A stretch of 64,000 nt of DNA from Kordiimonas sp. SCSIO 12603 (GTDB taxonomy: Bacteria; Pseudomonadota; Alphaproteobacteria; Sphingomonadales; Kordiimonadaceae), in contig NZ_CP073748.1 of the NCBI RefSeq assembly GCF_024398035.1, positions 1,773,520-1,837,519 on the forward strand, written 5' to 3'. Made by a program: the position numbers and the translations under genes. Positions 24,989-34,663 of the stretch are shown piece by piece (positions within the stretch are counted from its first letter, which is position 1; the number at the start of each line of letters is the position of its first letter). The notes beneath the pieces are model-generated. The model searched no databases. It was not told the DNA's origin and saw only the letters and a program-made list of their open reading frames with translations.

Positions 24989-26272
24989 TTACATTGCGTC
25001 TAGCGCTTGAGATAGATCTGCGATCAGATCATCAGCGTTTTCAACACCAACTGAAATGCGGAGCATGGACTCTGTGATGCCGAGGCGTTCTTTTACGTCA
25101 TCAGGTACATCAGAGTGTGTCATGGCGAATGGGTGTTCCATAAGGCTTTCTGTACCGCCTAGACTTACCGCAAGTTTGATAACCTGGAGTGCATCAAGCA
25201 CACGGAATGCTGCTGCTTCATCACCGTTTACATCAAAGGCAAATGTTGCACCTGCGTGGCCACCACATTGCTCTTTGAAAATACGGTAACATGGGTGGTT
25301 TTCTTCAAGGAAACCAAGGTAATGAACTTTACCTACCTTAGGATGATCTCGAAGGAATTCAGCAATCTTTTTCGCATTTTCAGAGGCAGCTGACATACGT
25401 AGTTTAAGCGTTTCAAGAGAGCGCATAATCAGCCAGCCAGTATGTGGATCACACATTGTGCCGAGGATTGTACGGAAGCCTGCGACAGGGCCCATACGTT
25501 CAGCGCTACCCACAGCCGCACCAGCTACAACATCAGAGTGGCCAGCCACATATTTTGTAAGTGAGTAGATAACAATATCCGCACCATGCTCAAGCGGGTG
25601 CTGCCATACTGGGCCAAGGAAGGTGTTATCTGTCATAATAACAGGGCGTGTGCCTGTTTCTTCACCAAGTTTATCGGCAGCGTCACGGCAGGCATTCAGA
25701 TCAACAAGGCCATTCGTTGGGTTGGCTGGGGTTTCCGTATAAATTACTGCAACACGACCAAGCTTTTTCGCTTCTTCGATAGCTGGTTCAAGTGTTGGCT
25801 CTGTGCCGCCAGATTCAAATTCAACAGCTTTGATGCCGTATTCCGGTAGAATATTACGGATAAGATATTCTGTACCGCCATAGATTGGCGCAGAATATAC
25901 GATCACATCACCAGGGCGAAGGTGCGCCCAAAGACAAGTAGAAATCGCCGCCATGCCGCTTGAGAAAGTAAGGCCTTTGTCAGCGTTTTCCCACAGTGCC
26001 AAACGGTCCTCGAGAACTTCCAGATTTGGGTTGTTGATACGGGAATAAATCAGGCCTGGCTCTTCACCTTGTTCTGCTTCACGTTTGCCGTATGCAAGTT
26101 CAAAGAACTCTTTACCATCTTGTGCTTTATCAAACACGAACGTGGATGTCATAAATACCGGTGGCTTAAGAGAGCCTTCCGAGAGTTTTGGGTCATAGCC
26201 ATAACCCATCATTTGTGTTTCGGGGCTCAGGCGGTGGTTACCGATTGATTTTTTACGGTAATCTTTTGTCAT
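24989..26272 (-). CDS. Cys/Met metabolism PLP-dependent enzyme (cystathionine gamma-synthase family)
   Basis: A 427-residue protein from the ATG at 26272, chosen because AGAGGG lies about 8 bases upstream; the frame extends further but into the preceding gene. It has the fold-type I features of the family: the N-terminal substrate/PLP segment with YSRINNPNLEVLE, TFSSGMAAIST, and the PLP-binding lysine in YSLTKYVAGHSDVVAG. Family members catalyse gamma-replacement or gamma-elimination on cystathionine, O-acyl-homoserine or methionine. Methionine gamma-lyase or cystathionine gamma-synthase are both possible. The membrane-protein gene 25 bases upstream is probably co-transcribed. Confidence 0.88.
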   Translation of the reverse strand: MTKDYRKKSIGNHRLSPETQMMGYGYDPKLSEGSLKPPVFMTSTFVFDKAQDGKEFFELAYGKREAEQGEEPGLIYSRINNPNLEVLEDRLALWENADKGLTFSSGMAAISTCLWAHLRPGDVIVYSAPIYGGTEYLIRNILPEYGIKAVEFESGGTEPTLEPAIEEAKKLGRVAVIYTETPANPTNGLVDLNACRDAADKLGEETGTRPVIMTDNTFLGPVWQHPLEHGADIVIYSLTKYVAGHSDVVAGAAVGSAERMGPVAGFRTILGTMCDPHTGWLIMRSLETLKLRMSAASENAKKIAEFLRDHPKVGKVHYLGFLEENHPCYRIFKEQCGGHAGATFAFDVNGDEAAAFRVLDALQVIKLAVSLGGTESLMEHPFAMTHSDVPDDVKERLGITESMLRISVGVENADDLIADLSQALDAM

Positions 26273-26297
26273 TGGGATATCCCTCTGTTGGATTTTA

Positions 26298-26717
26298 TTA
26301 TTGTTCTTCGGTTGTTTCTTTAGGTGCAAACTTTGCTTTTAGAATATCAAGGTTTTGGCTGAATACGTAGGTGGAAAGTGCATATGTCGCGATCGCGGGA
26401 ATTGCTTCTGCAACACTGTCGTATATCAAATGAAAACCAATGGCGCCGATAGATGTGATCATAATGCCCAAGGCACCATATGAAGCAATCCAGTGTCTGC
26501 GGTACAACACCAAGGTAACCGCACTGAAGGTTTCAATAGCGCCGACTATTGCCATAAGTTCACGGTTCAGGCCAAAACGCTCGAAATAGCCAAGGAAGTT
26601 CTGTGTCATTTCCACATGCCAGCCAACGAATTTGATACTACCAACAAATCCGAAAAAGATAATAAGAATGATGGCAGCAACCCAGCCTAATACTGAAAAG
26701 AAAGTGGACCTGTTCAT
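26298..26717 (-). CDS. DoxX-like small membrane protein
   Basis: A 139-residue protein with four predicted transmembrane helices (about residues 7-28, 50-70, 78-100 and 104-120). The spacing and the sequence of the first two helices (GSIKFVGWHVEMTQNF..FGL) resemble the DoxX-like/DUF4870-size families, and I would place it there only tentatively. It starts the transcription unit that continues with the Cys/Met PLP enzyme 25 bases downstream. Confidence 0.6.
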   Translation of the reverse strand: MNRSTFFSVLGWVAAIILIIFFGFVGSIKFVGWHVEMTQNFLGYFERFGLNRELMAIVGAIETFSAVTLVLYRRHWIASYGALGIMITSIGAIGFHLIYDSVAEAIPAIATYALSTYVFSQNLDILKAKFAPKETTEEQ

Positions 26718-26934
26718 AAGCGTTATTTCCCTGACGTTTAGAAATCTTTGTCGGTGAAAAAAGTTTCCTTTGCAACTGAAATCTGCACTTGTGGGCTAAT
26801 TAATGGAATCCCTTAATTTGTGCGGGTTTTCAGCACTTAATGGAAAGTGTTATAGGGCTTTGGGCGAATTTGTTTGCGCAATCAGCCACTAATGTTTAGC
26901 CATTGAATATTCAATAATTCAGAGAGTTTTACGC

Positions 26935-28137
26935 GTGCTTCAGAATAGAAATGTTTTTTTACTTTTGTTTGCCCAAGCTTGTTTTCTAGCCGTGTCCATG
27001 ACAGCGGTAACCTTCTCTGGTCTTGCCGGGAAATTATTGGCTGCTGACCCAAAGTTTGCCACGCTCCCAACATCGCTGGTAATTGCAGCTACAGCACTTT
27101 CAACCGGGCCTATGTCAATGCTCATGCAGCGGTATTCTAGGCGGTTTGGTTTTCGGCTTGGTGCTGGGTTTGGTTTACTCGCGGGCCTTGTTGCTTCAGC
27201 GTCTCTGTATTTTGGTGATTTTTATATGCTCTGTGCAGCGATGGCACTGTTGGGACCATTTCAGTCAAGTGCGCAGTATTACCGTTTTGCTGCTGCTGAG
27301 AGTGTTCCTGCGACCCATGCACCACGTGCGCTTTCTCTGGTGCTTGTTGGCGGACTTATTGCTGCGGTACTTGCTCCGTCAGCAACACTTTATCTAAATG
27401 ATAGTTTTGCACCGTACAGTTTTATGGGCGCGTTTGTTTTTGTTGTGATGATGACAACACTGGTTTTTGTGCCTATTGCTTTTCTCAAGCCTCTGGATAA
27501 ACCGTTAACTGTTCAGGACGCTGAAGATAAAGGGGAAGCTCGGCCGCTATCAAAAATTGTCAGAACACCCAAATTTATTGTGGCCGTTATAAACGGCGCA
27601 CTAGGCTTCGCGATGATGAGTTTTGTGATGACAGCAACCCCACTTGCTATTGAGGCTTGTGGGTTTGGCACAAATGTGAGCGCCAGAGTTATTCAAGGGC
27701 ATGTTATTGCCATGTTTCTGCCAAGTCTCTTTACGGGGCACTTAATCAGTCGCTTCGGACTGGTTCCAATTTTGTTATTGGGGCATGTGATGTTTGCGAT
27801 CGCGTTTATAACGGCGCTTTCTGGTATTCAAATTTGGCAGTTCTCTGTTGCACTTATCGCACTTGGGCTTGGATGGAACTTCTGTTTTATCGGCGGTAGT
27901 AGTTTACTCACTCAAGTGCATTCAGATGCCGAGAAAGGAAGAGTGCAAGGGCTTAATGAATTTCTCGTGTTCGGCATGTCTGCGGTTGCATCCTTCGCTG
28001 CGGGCATTATCTTGGATACATATGATTGGAGCCTCGTTAATCAGGCCGCGTTTGTGATGCTGGTAATAGCCGCACTGGTAACGCTCTGGTGGGCTTTGTG
28101 GTCAGAGCCTCGTAAGGCAGCGTCATTAGTTAATTAA
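26935..28137 (+). CDS. Major facilitator superfamily transporter
   Basis: A 400-residue protein with a GTG start and about twelve hydrophobic segments. The loop between helices 2 and 3 has the MFS-type basic motif as MQRYSRRFGFRLGAG (residues about 63-77), and the second half repeats it weakly (SRFGLVPILLLGH). A charged central loop (about 185-205) separates the halves. The overall look is of the small drug/metabolite exporters of the YnfM-like type. Substrate unknown. Divergent from the DoxX-like gene with 217 bases between starts; yaaA follows 14 bases after the stop. Confidence 0.85.
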   Translation: MLQNRNVFLLLFAQACFLAVSMTAVTFSGLAGKLLAADPKFATLPTSLVIAATALSTGPMSMLMQRYSRRFGFRLGAGFGLLAGLVASASLYFGDFYMLCAAMALLGPFQSSAQYYRFAAAESVPATHAPRALSLVLVGGLIAAVLAPSATLYLNDSFAPYSFMGAFVFVVMMTTLVFVPIAFLKPLDKPLTVQDAEDKGEARPLSKIVRTPKFIVAVINGALGFAMMSFVMTATPLAIEACGFGTNVSARVIQGHVIAMFLPSLFTGHLISRFGLVPILLLGHVMFAIAFITALSGIQIWQFSVALIALGLGWNFCFIGGSSLLTQVHSDAEKGRVQGLNEFLVFGMSAVASFAAGIILDTYDWSLVNQAAFVMLVIAALVTLWWALWSEPRKAASLVN

Positions 28138-28151
28138 AGTGGAAATTCATC

Positions 28152-28925
28152 ATGCTTATTGTTCTTTCACCTGCAAAGAAACTTGATTTTGAAAGCGAAA
28201 ACCTCCGTACGGATGCAGATACACCTGCAATGCTTACGCAGGCCAAGAAGCTGGTGAAGGTAGCTAAAACGCTGAAGGCTGAAGACCTCAAGGCGATGAT
28301 GGGAATTTCGGATAATCTCGCGGAGCTGAATGTGCAGCGGTTTAAGGCTTTTAAAACGCCCTTTACACCAACTAATGCTCGCCCAGCCATCGATGCATTT
28401 CAGGGTGATGTTTATGTTGGCCTTGATGCTGCAACATTGAACGACGAAGACCGTGAGTACGCAAATAGCCGTATTCGTATTCTGTCTGGCCTTTACGGGC
28501 TATTGAAGCCGCTTGATTTGATGCAGGCCTACAGGCTTGAGATGGGCACCAAGTTTGCCAGTGAGCGCGGCGCTAATCTATATGCTTTCTGGGGCGATTT
28601 GATTTCAAAGGCACTGAATAAGGATATGGCAGGCTTAGAGCACCAAGTGCTGATCAATCTGGCATCTAATGAATATTTTAAGGCTGTAGATCAAAAGGCT
28701 CTAAAGGCCGAGATCATTACGCCCGTGTTTCAGGATGTAAAAGATGGTAAAGCACGTGTGGTATCTTTCCTTGCCAAAAAGGCCCGGGGTATGATGGCTC
28801 GCTATGTAATTGATAACCGCATTGATAACCCTGAAGCACTAAAAGCTTTCAATGAAGGCGGGTATACATTCCAGCCTGATTTGTCTGACGGTAAAAAATG
28901 GGTATTCCAGCGCCTACAGCCATAG
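28152..28925 (+). CDS. yaaA: Peroxide stress protein YaaA (DUF328)
   Basis: A 257-residue protein beginning with the family hallmark MLIVLSPAKKLDFES. Further conserved blocks are FQGDVYVGLDAATL, RILSGLYGLLKPLDLMQAYRLEMG and the NLASNEYFKAVD stretch; the C-terminus contains FLAKKARGMMARYVI. YaaA lowers intracellular free iron and limits Fenton damage under peroxide stress; its fold contains a DNA-binding helix-hairpin-helix-like element. The gene starts 14 bases after the MFS transporter and probably shares its transcript. Confidence 0.95.
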   Translation: MLIVLSPAKKLDFESENLRTDADTPAMLTQAKKLVKVAKTLKAEDLKAMMGISDNLAELNVQRFKAFKTPFTPTNARPAIDAFQGDVYVGLDAATLNDEDREYANSRIRILSGLYGLLKPLDLMQAYRLEMGTKFASERGANLYAFWGDLISKALNKDMAGLEHQVLINLASNEYFKAVDQKALKAEIITPVFQDVKDGKARVVSFLAKKARGMMARYVIDNRIDNPEALKAFNEGGYTFQPDLSDGKKWVFQRLQP

Positions 28926-29166
28926 AGCTTTAAAAAAACACGAGCTCCTCGGTAACGAGGGGCGCGCATTGAAATCATATTGAATTATTTACTTCGTGTC
29001 AGTTCTAGATACTAAGAGATCCTGTGATCGCATGTACTTTATGTGTGATGCTGCTTTAACTATTTTTAATACAATTAAAGCGGGTTTAGTGCTGGTGTAA
29101 ACCAAATTTATATAATAACATTACATTAGTCGTAAACTTTCACTTGATTGGCTGGGGAGGGTCGTG

Positions 29167-29616
29167 ATGAAGCGTATCCTGATGATAACGGGAACAATTC
29201 TAGTTGTGTTAAGTGGTGTCGTATATGCAATGCAGCGAGATAATCCTGCACCGTACAGTGAAGAGGAATATATTCAGTTTCTCGCCATTGAAGAATTGTA
29301 TGCTGGTAGAGGCAATGTGGGAGAGACCACAGGAATGCCGATTGTGTGGTTTAAGGTGCGCAATAATGGGGTATCTACCATTGAGCATATTCAGGTAACC
29401 GTTGAGTTTCTTGATAAAAATAACAATGTGGTGTTTGAAAAGAAGCTACATCCTGTACACCAGGGAAGGGAGTCTGGTGAACCTGTACAGCCTCTTGAGC
29501 CAAATGAAGTTTGGCAAATGTCTGCTATACGGTACTATATTGTTAGACAAGTGCCACATACATGGCAATTGGGCAATGTAAGAGCAAAGATTACCGAGAT
29601 TGAATTCAAAACATAA
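29167..29616 (+). CDS. Membrane-anchored or secreted hypothetical protein (FxLYD-like)
   Basis: A 149-residue protein with the ATG at 29167, preceded by a GGGAGG ribosome binding site. A hydrophobic N-terminus (about 5-22) acts as a signal peptide or anchor. The rest is a beta-rich domain with the pattern VWFKVRNNGVSTIEHIQVTVEFLDKNNNVV, as in FxLYD-type domains that support interactions on the outer face of the membrane. Function unknown. The upstream gap of about 240 bases is AT-rich and holds nothing I can name. A terminator follows. Confidence 0.65.
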   Translation: MKRILMITGTILVVLSGVVYAMQRDNPAPYSEEEYIQFLAIEELYAGRGNVGETTGMPIVWFKVRNNGVSTIEHIQVTVEFLDKNNNVVFEKKLHPVHQGRESGEPVQPLEPNEVWQMSAIRYYIVRQVPHTWQLGNVRAKITEIEFKT

Positions 29617-29618
29617 AA

Positions 29619-29642
29619 AAAAGCCCGGTTCACGGGCTTTTT
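29619..29642. terminator. Bidirectional terminator
   Basis: AAAGCCCG / CGGGCTTT stem with a 5-base loop, flanked by an A-run on the left and a T-run on the right, so it can end both the plus-strand gene before it and the minus-strand PEP-CTERM gene after it. Confidence 0.85.
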
Positions 29643-29654
29643 CATTCATTAACT

Positions 29655-30335
29655 CTAAGCGCTTTTGCGTCTACGGCGGGCTATAACCATTCCCATCACC
29701 GGTAGCAGTAATAGTGCTGCACTTGGCTCAGGAATTGTGGCCGGATTGATCGTTAGAAATGTAGAGGCAAAGCCCGTATTTCTGTGGCCGTTAATGTTCG
29801 GGGAGAAGCTAAGGCTACATGTGGGGTTTGTACCATATGTAATACCGTCAATCCGAATACCAGCATCACACTGTGAAAAACCGATGTTTGTATCTGGAAG
29901 AACAAAGCTTGCTGCTGTACTTGGAATATCAACAATCAAGCCTAGCTGATAAGTGCCAGGTGCTGTGAAAAGTGACCCAATACCCGTATTTACAGCCACA
30001 TTCAGAACATTTGCTGCATTAGAACCAGATCCTGAAGCAATGATTTGCGTAACGTTATTGATGGTAAGATTCCACGTAATTGTAAAATCTGTCAGGTCGT
30101 CAAGTGTACAAAGACCATATATTCTATTAGAAGCAGGTGTTGAGCCGCCACGTACTGACTGCCGAACATCAGACCCACATGCGCTAAGATTAAATGTCTC
30201 GCCTAAAGCTACAGGACCGTATGTTCCTGGATCGGAAAATACGTCGATACCAATGTTGAAGGTAGCATTTGCACCATTCAAACCTAAAAGTGCAACTGAT
30301 ACTGCTGCCGCAAGTCGCTTAACAAACTTATACAT
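29655..30335 (-). CDS. PEP-CTERM sorting-domain protein (paralogue A)
   Basis: A 226-residue exported protein. The signal peptide ends near NGANA (residue about 24). The C-terminus is a textbook PEP-CTERM tail: IPEP, then a hydrophobic stretch SAALLLLPVMGMVIA and the basic end RRRRKSA, which exosortase would recognise and cleave. The central domain (about 25-200) is beta-rich with paired cysteines in NLSACGS and YGLCTLDDL. It is a clear paralogue of the protein at 30547-31200. Exosortase-type genes are not in the window. The role is probably surface or matrix display, inferred from the sorting tail only. Confidence 0.85.
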   Translation of the reverse strand: MYKFVKRLAAAVSVALLGLNGANATFNIGIDVFSDPGTYGPVALGETFNLSACGSDVRQSVRGGSTPASNRIYGLCTLDDLTDFTITWNLTINNVTQIIASGSGSNAANVLNVAVNTGIGSLFTAPGTYQLGLIVDIPSTAASFVLPDTNIGFSQCDAGIRIDGITYGTNPTCSLSFSPNINGHRNTGFASTFLTINPATIPEPSAALLLLPVMGMVIARRRRKSA

Positions 30336-30493
30336 ACTATATTCCTAAAAAAGGAACGACCCCTACAACGCGCATAATTCAATACGATTCTGTTCATATG
30401 TAACTAAAAGTAGTGATTATAGCAATAATGACTTTATCAAAGCTTTGTGAGTTTTTGAGAGGTTGTTAGAAAGCGGCATGATATAATGCAAGC

Positions 30494-30521
30494 AAAAAGC
30501 CCCATAAACAGATGGGGCTTT
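30494..30521 (-). terminator. Terminator of PEP-CTERM paralogue B
   Basis: Read on the minus strand: AAAGCCCCA / TGGGGCTTT with an 8-base loop and a following T-run. It lies 26 bases past the stop codon of the 30547-31200 gene. Confidence 0.8.
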
Positions 30522-30546
30522 GAAATATTTCTAAGGCTTGAAGGGG

Positions 30547-31200
30547 TTACTTGCTGCTCTTTCTTCTACGCCGCGCTGCAATGGCTGCGAAAGCTGGCAA
30601 TAGGAGTAAGGCTGCGCTTGGTTCAGGAATTGTAGCTGGGTTTATCGTCAGCTCAGAAAAGGCAACACCAGTATTACGCAAGCCGTTGATATTTGGAGAG
30701 CCACTGGAATACCCACTGTAGTTTCCGTATGTAACGCCATTGATGATAATCCCAGAATCGCTACCTGCACGGTACCAATAGTTATTTGGCAGCAAAATCC
30801 AGTCATAACTATCGGGGATGTCAATAATCAGGCCTAAAGTATATGTGCCGGCAACCGTGATGGCTGTGCCTGCCCCTGTAGCAATAGTATGATTCAAACC
30901 ATTAACAGCATTTGAACCAGAATAGGTGGTGGTCGAAACCACAGTATTATTCAATGACAACTGCCAGGTAAGTGAGAATTCACCAAGATAAGAAAGTGTA
31001 CAAAGGCCGTAACTGCCGCCATAGGTCACATCATTTACTGATGAACCACATGCTGAAACATTAACATCATCACCTAATGTAACTGGGTTATATGTACCCG
31101 GGTCGGATTCAACATCAATATACCCATATGTTGCTTGAGCTGCTGTACTGCACATAGCAATGCCGCAGATAACCCCTATCTTCTTCAGCAAGTTATTCAT
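30547..31200 (-). CDS. PEP-CTERM sorting-domain protein (paralogue B)
   Basis: A 217-residue exported protein with a signal peptide ending near AAQA (about residue 23). The C-terminal tail is IPEPSAALLLLPAFAAIAA followed by RRRRKSSK, the PEP-CTERM exosortase signal. Conserved features shared with paralogue A include SDPGTYNPVTLGDDVNVSACGS, YGLCTLSYLGEFSLTW and the NINGLRNTGVAFSELTINPA stretch before the tail. Many Tyr and Ser residues suggest a surface-exposed, possibly glycosylated protein. The tandem arrangement points to duplication; each has its own terminator. Confidence 0.85.
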   Translation of the reverse strand: MNNLLKKIGVICGIAMCSTAAQATYGYIDVESDPGTYNPVTLGDDVNVSACGSSVNDVTYGGSYGLCTLSYLGEFSLTWQLSLNNTVVSTTTYSGSNAVNGLNHTIATGAGTAITVAGTYTLGLIIDIPDSYDWILLPNNYWYRAGSDSGIIINGVTYGNYSGYSSGSPNINGLRNTGVAFSELTINPATIPEPSAALLLLPAFAAIAARRRRKSSK

Positions 31201-31424
31201 GTTTAATGTGCCTTTTTATCACACAAATTTTACGTTCTTTGGATTACACCAAGAACAATGTACGCGTAGATTGTTAACAATAATGTAAATATACTAAATT
31301 TGCGAGAAAAAAGCGTTTTTAATGCTTCACTGTTCCTCCGTGATAAACATAAGTTGTTTAGACATACGGTGCTTTTGATATATAGTAACGGCTCTTAGGA
31401 AGACAATTCAGAGGGGAAATCTCC

Positions 31425-31874
31425 ATGGACTTTAAAGTCAATGGTAAGACCGTGTCATATGATGGTGATGCGGAAATGCCGCTTCTTTGGTATTTACGAG
31501 ACATTGCTGGCATGACTGGAACCAAGTTTGGGTGTGGTGAAGGGCTGTGTGGTGCTTGTACTGTGCATGTTGATGGAGCTGCTGTACGTTCCTGCCAAAC
31601 GCTAATGGAAGATGTCGAAGGTTCAAACATTACGACGATTGAAGGGTTGGCTAACGGAGATAAGCTAACGGAACTTCAAAAAGCATGGGCGGAAAATGAT
31701 GTGCCGCAATGTGGGTATTGTCAGGCTGGCCAGTTAATGCAGGCCGCGTCTCTTCTGAACGAAAACCCGAATCCAAGCGATGAAGAAATTGTTGATGCGA
31801 TGGAAGGTAACATCTGTCGCTGTGGTACCTATGAGCGTATCAAAAAAGCAATTCGTCAAGTAGCGGAGGCATAA
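31425..31874 (+). CDS. 2Fe-2S subunit of a molybdenum hydroxylase (IorA-like)
   Basis: A 149-residue protein with two [2Fe-2S] clusters. The plant-ferredoxin-type cluster is in GCGEGLCGACTVH with a further Cys in VRSCQT (residues about 40-64). The second, helical cluster is in QCGYCQAGQ and GNICRCGTYERI (residues about 97-137). It passes electrons from the molybdenum centre of the large subunit encoded 2 bases downstream. The organisation (small Fe-S plus large Mo subunit without a FAD subunit) matches isoquinoline 1-oxidoreductase-type and related periplasmic aldehyde dehydrogenases. Confidence 0.88.
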   Translation: MDFKVNGKTVSYDGDAEMPLLWYLRDIAGMTGTKFGCGEGLCGACTVHVDGAAVRSCQTLMEDVEGSNITTIEGLANGDKLTELQKAWAENDVPQCGYCQAGQLMQAASLLNENPNPSDEEIVDAMEGNICRCGTYERIKKAIRQVAEA

Positions 31875-31876
31875 GC

Positions 31877-34138
31877 ATGAGCAGGCATCTTGAAAATGTA
31901 TCGCGCCGCGGCTTTTTGAAAACAGCTGGTGTTACTTCCGGTTTGATTCTCGCTGCACCGATGTTGTCTAACCATGTTATGGCAGCTGCCCGTAGTGAGG
32001 AAGAATTGGTTTCTTCCGGATATCTGGCAATCAAACCTGATGGTACGGCCCATGTTTTCGTACACCGCGTAGAAATGGGGCAAGGTAGCCGTACAGGTTT
32101 GCCACAAGTAGTAGCCGATGAGCTTGAGGCTGATTGGGGTCGTCTTCATATTGAAGCTGCTTTTGGTGATAAGGCTCGTTTTGGTGACCAGAACACTGAT
32201 GGTTCTACATCAATCCGGAAGTTTTATGACGCCTTTCGTCAGGCAGGTGCCGCTGCACGAATGATGATTGAGCAGGCCGCCGCCAATGAATGGGGTGTTT
32301 CAGTTTCTGATGTGGAAGCTAAAAACCACAGAGTGATAAACAAGACCACAGGTAAATCTGAAGATTTTTCAAAGTTTGTTGTCGCTGCTTCAAAACTTGA
32401 AGTGCCAAAAGATGTAAAGCTAAAGAAAAAGGTAGATCGTACGTTCATTGGTAAACCTCAGCGTAACATTTACATGAAGCAGATTGTAACCGGGGATACC
32501 CAGTTCGGTCAGGATACCATTCGCCCAAATATGGTGTTTGCCGTTGCAGCGCGCCCGCCAGTTGTAGGGGGTAAGGTAACGTCATACGATAAAGCGGCGG
32601 CTATGGCTGTGGACGGTGTACTGGATGTGGTTGAGCTTCCGGCACTTGAAATGCCTGCACTCTTTAAACCGGTTGGCGGTGTTGCTGTTGTGGCTTCAAA
32701 TACATGGGCTGCGATGAAGGGGCGCGAGGCACTGAATGCACAGTTTGAAGGCGGGGCAAACGCTTCTTATGATTCCGCTGAATATGAAAAACAACTTTGG
32801 AAATCCATTGATGGTGATAGCGTAACACATATGAAACGCGGTGATGTGGATGCAGCCCTTGAGGGAGCATCAAAAACATATAGCGCCGATTATTATGTAC
32901 CGCACCAACACCATATCCCTATGGAGCCGCCAGCTGCGACTGCTGAATGGAATGGTGATGATCTGAAGATGTGGGTTTGCTGTCAGGATCCAACATCTGT
33001 ACAGGAAACAGTTGCTGCATTCGTTGGCAAAAAACCTGAAGAAATTTATGTGGAAGCAACACTGCTTGGTGGTGCGTTTGGCCGTAAATCTAAGCCTGAT
33101 TTCGCCGTTGAAGCAGCGCTTGTTGCTAAAGCTGTTGGACGCCCGGTTAAAATGGTGTGGAGCCGTGAAGATGATGTTCGCCACGGCTATTATCACACCG
33201 TTGCAGCACAGCGTGTGAATGTTGGTGTGAAAGACGGCAAGGTAACCGCTTGGAAGCATAAAGCCGCGTATCCATCTATTGGTGCCACCTTTAACCCTGC
33301 AGCTGACCAGCCAGGTGCTTTCGAACTTGGCCTTGGTCTTCTTGATATGCCATTTGATACAGCGAATATGCAGGTGGATACTGGTAAAGCACCAGCTCAT
33401 GTGCGTATTGGCTGGATGCGATCAGTAGCTAATATTCAGCAGGCATTCGCCGTAGGTTCAATGGTAGATGAAATTGCACAAGGCGAAGGCAAAAACACTG
33501 CTGATATGTGGATGGAATTGATTGGTTCTGACCGCAAGATCAACCCAAGTGTTGATCTGGTGAAACAACCTGGCGCCCCACGTGATCCTCAATACAGCAA
33601 CTATGGTGAAAGCCTGGAGCGCCATCCTGTTGATACAGCCCGCTTGAAAGCTGTGCTTGATAAAGTGGTGCAGATGTCTGGTTACGGCAAAGATATGCCA
33701 GAAGGTAAAGGTATTGGCATTAGTGTGCACCGTAGTTTCGTTTCTTATGTTGCTTGTGCTGCTGAAGTTGAGGTGACTGACGGTGAGCTAAAGGTAACAA
33801 ATGCCTGGATGGCGGTTGATTGTGGTGTTGCAGTGAATCCGGACCGTGTGAAAGCGCAGATGGAAGGGGCTGTCCTCTTCGGTATGTCTATTGCGATGCA
33901 CGGTGAGATTACAGCGAAAGATGGCGCTATCGTTGAAGGAAACTTTGATGGTTACCCTGTGTGCCGCATGAGTGAATGCCCGCCAGTAGAAACAGCGATT
34001 ATCGAAAGCGATGCAGTTCCGGGTGGTGTAGGTGAGCCAGGGGTGCCGCCAGTGGCACCAGCCATTACTAATGCGATCTTTGCGGCCACTGGTAAGCGTA
34101 TTCGCAGGCTGCCAATCAAGGATCAGTTAAGCGCTTAA
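31877..34138 (+). CDS. Molybdopterin-binding subunit of a molybdenum hydroxylase (IorB-like)
   Basis: A 753-residue subunit of the xanthine dehydrogenase family. A twin-arginine signal ([14 protein letters not shown], residues about 9-22) indicates export with its small partner as a folded complex. Motifs of the family: [31 protein letters not shown], and the C-terminal [15 protein letters not shown], where the Glu is the catalytic base. It hydroxylates an aldehyde or N-heterocycle with water as oxygen donor; the substrate cannot be assigned. The electron acceptor is probably a periplasmic cytochrome, not encoded here. Confidence 0.88.
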   Translation: MSRHLENVSRRGFLKTAGVTSGLILAAPMLSNHVMAAARSEEELVSSGYLAIKPDGTAHVFVHRVEMGQGSRTGLPQVVADELEADWGRLHIEAAFGDKARFGDQNTDGSTSIRKFYDAFRQAGAAARMMIEQAAANEWGVSVSDVEAKNHRVINKTTGKSEDFSKFVVAASKLEVPKDVKLKKKVDRTFIGKPQRNIYMKQIVTGDTQFGQDTIRPNMVFAVAARPPVVGGKVTSYDKAAAMAVDGVLDVVELPALEMPALFKPVGGVAVVASNTWAAMKGREALNAQFEGGANASYDSAEYEKQLWKSIDGDSVTHMKRGDVDAALEGASKTYSADYYVPHQHHIPMEPPAATAEWNGDDLKMWVCCQDPTSVQETVAAFVGKKPEEIYVEATLLGGAFGRKSKPDFAVEAALVAKAVGRPVKMVWSREDDVRHGYYHTVAAQRVNVGVKDGKVTAWKHKAAYPSIGATFNPAADQPGAFELGLGLLDMPFDTANMQVDTGKAPAHVRIGWMRSVANIQQAFAVGSMVDEIAQGEGKNTADMWMELIGSDRKINPSVDLVKQPGAPRDPQYSNYGESLERHPVDTARLKAVLDKVVQMSGYGKDMPEGKGIGISVHRSFVSYVACAAEVEVTDGELKVTNAWMAVDCGVAVNPDRVKAQMEGAVLFGMSIAMHGEITAKDGAIVEGNFDGYPVCRMSECPPVETAIIESDAVPGGVGEPGVPPVAPAITNAIFAATGKRIRRLPIKDQLSA

Positions 34139-34160
34139 GCTGGCTGGCTTCTGGAAATAG

Positions 34161-34192
34161 AAAAACGCCGCCTTGGAAAGGGCGGCGTTTTT
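34161..34192 (+). terminator. Terminator of the IorAB-like operon
   Basis: AAACGCCGCC / GGCGGCGTTT stem with a short A/T/G loop, followed by T residues; 22 bases after the stop codon. Confidence 0.88.
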
Positions 34193-34218
34193 GTTTGGAA
34201 AAAGATATGTAAATTAGC

Positions 34219-34630
34219 TTAGCTGGTGGCTGCTTTTCTTCTGCGAATATATGCCATTCCACCCAAACCACTTAGTAGTAAAAAAGCAGATGTAGGTTCT
34301 GGTACGGGGGCTGCTGCACGGAGTGCGCTAAAGTTGTTCACATTGCGGGTATTACCCTCAGCGATAGCAATTTACAGTAGTCCAGGACCGCCTTGATCGA
34401 AGTGCTCGAGTGTAAAATGATTAAGACCCGCAGAAAGTTCAACAGTATGGAACGTGATGCCAAAATTGGTTTGCGTTAGTGTGCGTTGCCCATTGTTAAT
34501 GTTAAAGCGGGTGGAATCATCTGAACGGAAAAGCAAAGAATAGGTTCCTGCGTCCGCCACATTAAAATACCCACTGGTGCGTGAAACAAAAGCATTTGAT
34601 GTATTGCTAGGCAAAACCACAGGTGGGCCC
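34219..34630 (-). pseudogene. Remnant of a PEP-CTERM protein (broken)
   Basis: Reading the minus strand, one frame encodes a beta-rich PA14-like segment (SGYFNVADAGTYSLLFRSDD... to FDQGGPGLL), then an in-frame TAA at 34372-34374, then continues IAIAEGNTRNVNNF and ends with a full PEP-CTERM tail: PVPEP, hydrophobic SAFLLLSGLGGMAY, basic RRRK, stop at 34219. There is no start codon or signal peptide: the frame only resumes just after the mlaA terminator. So the gene has lost its 5' part and gained a nonsense codon. The two intact PEP-CTERM genes lie 3-4 kb away. Confidence 0.8.
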
Positions 34631-34653
34631 AAAAAAGGGGCATGATGCCCCTT
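34631..34653 (-). terminator. Terminator of mlaA
   Basis: Read on the minus strand: AAGGGGC / GCCCCTT stem with an ATCAT loop, then a run of T. It lies 10 bases after the mlaA stop codon and marks the junction with the PEP-CTERM remnant. Confidence 0.82.
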
Positions 34654-34663
34654 GATGTATTCT

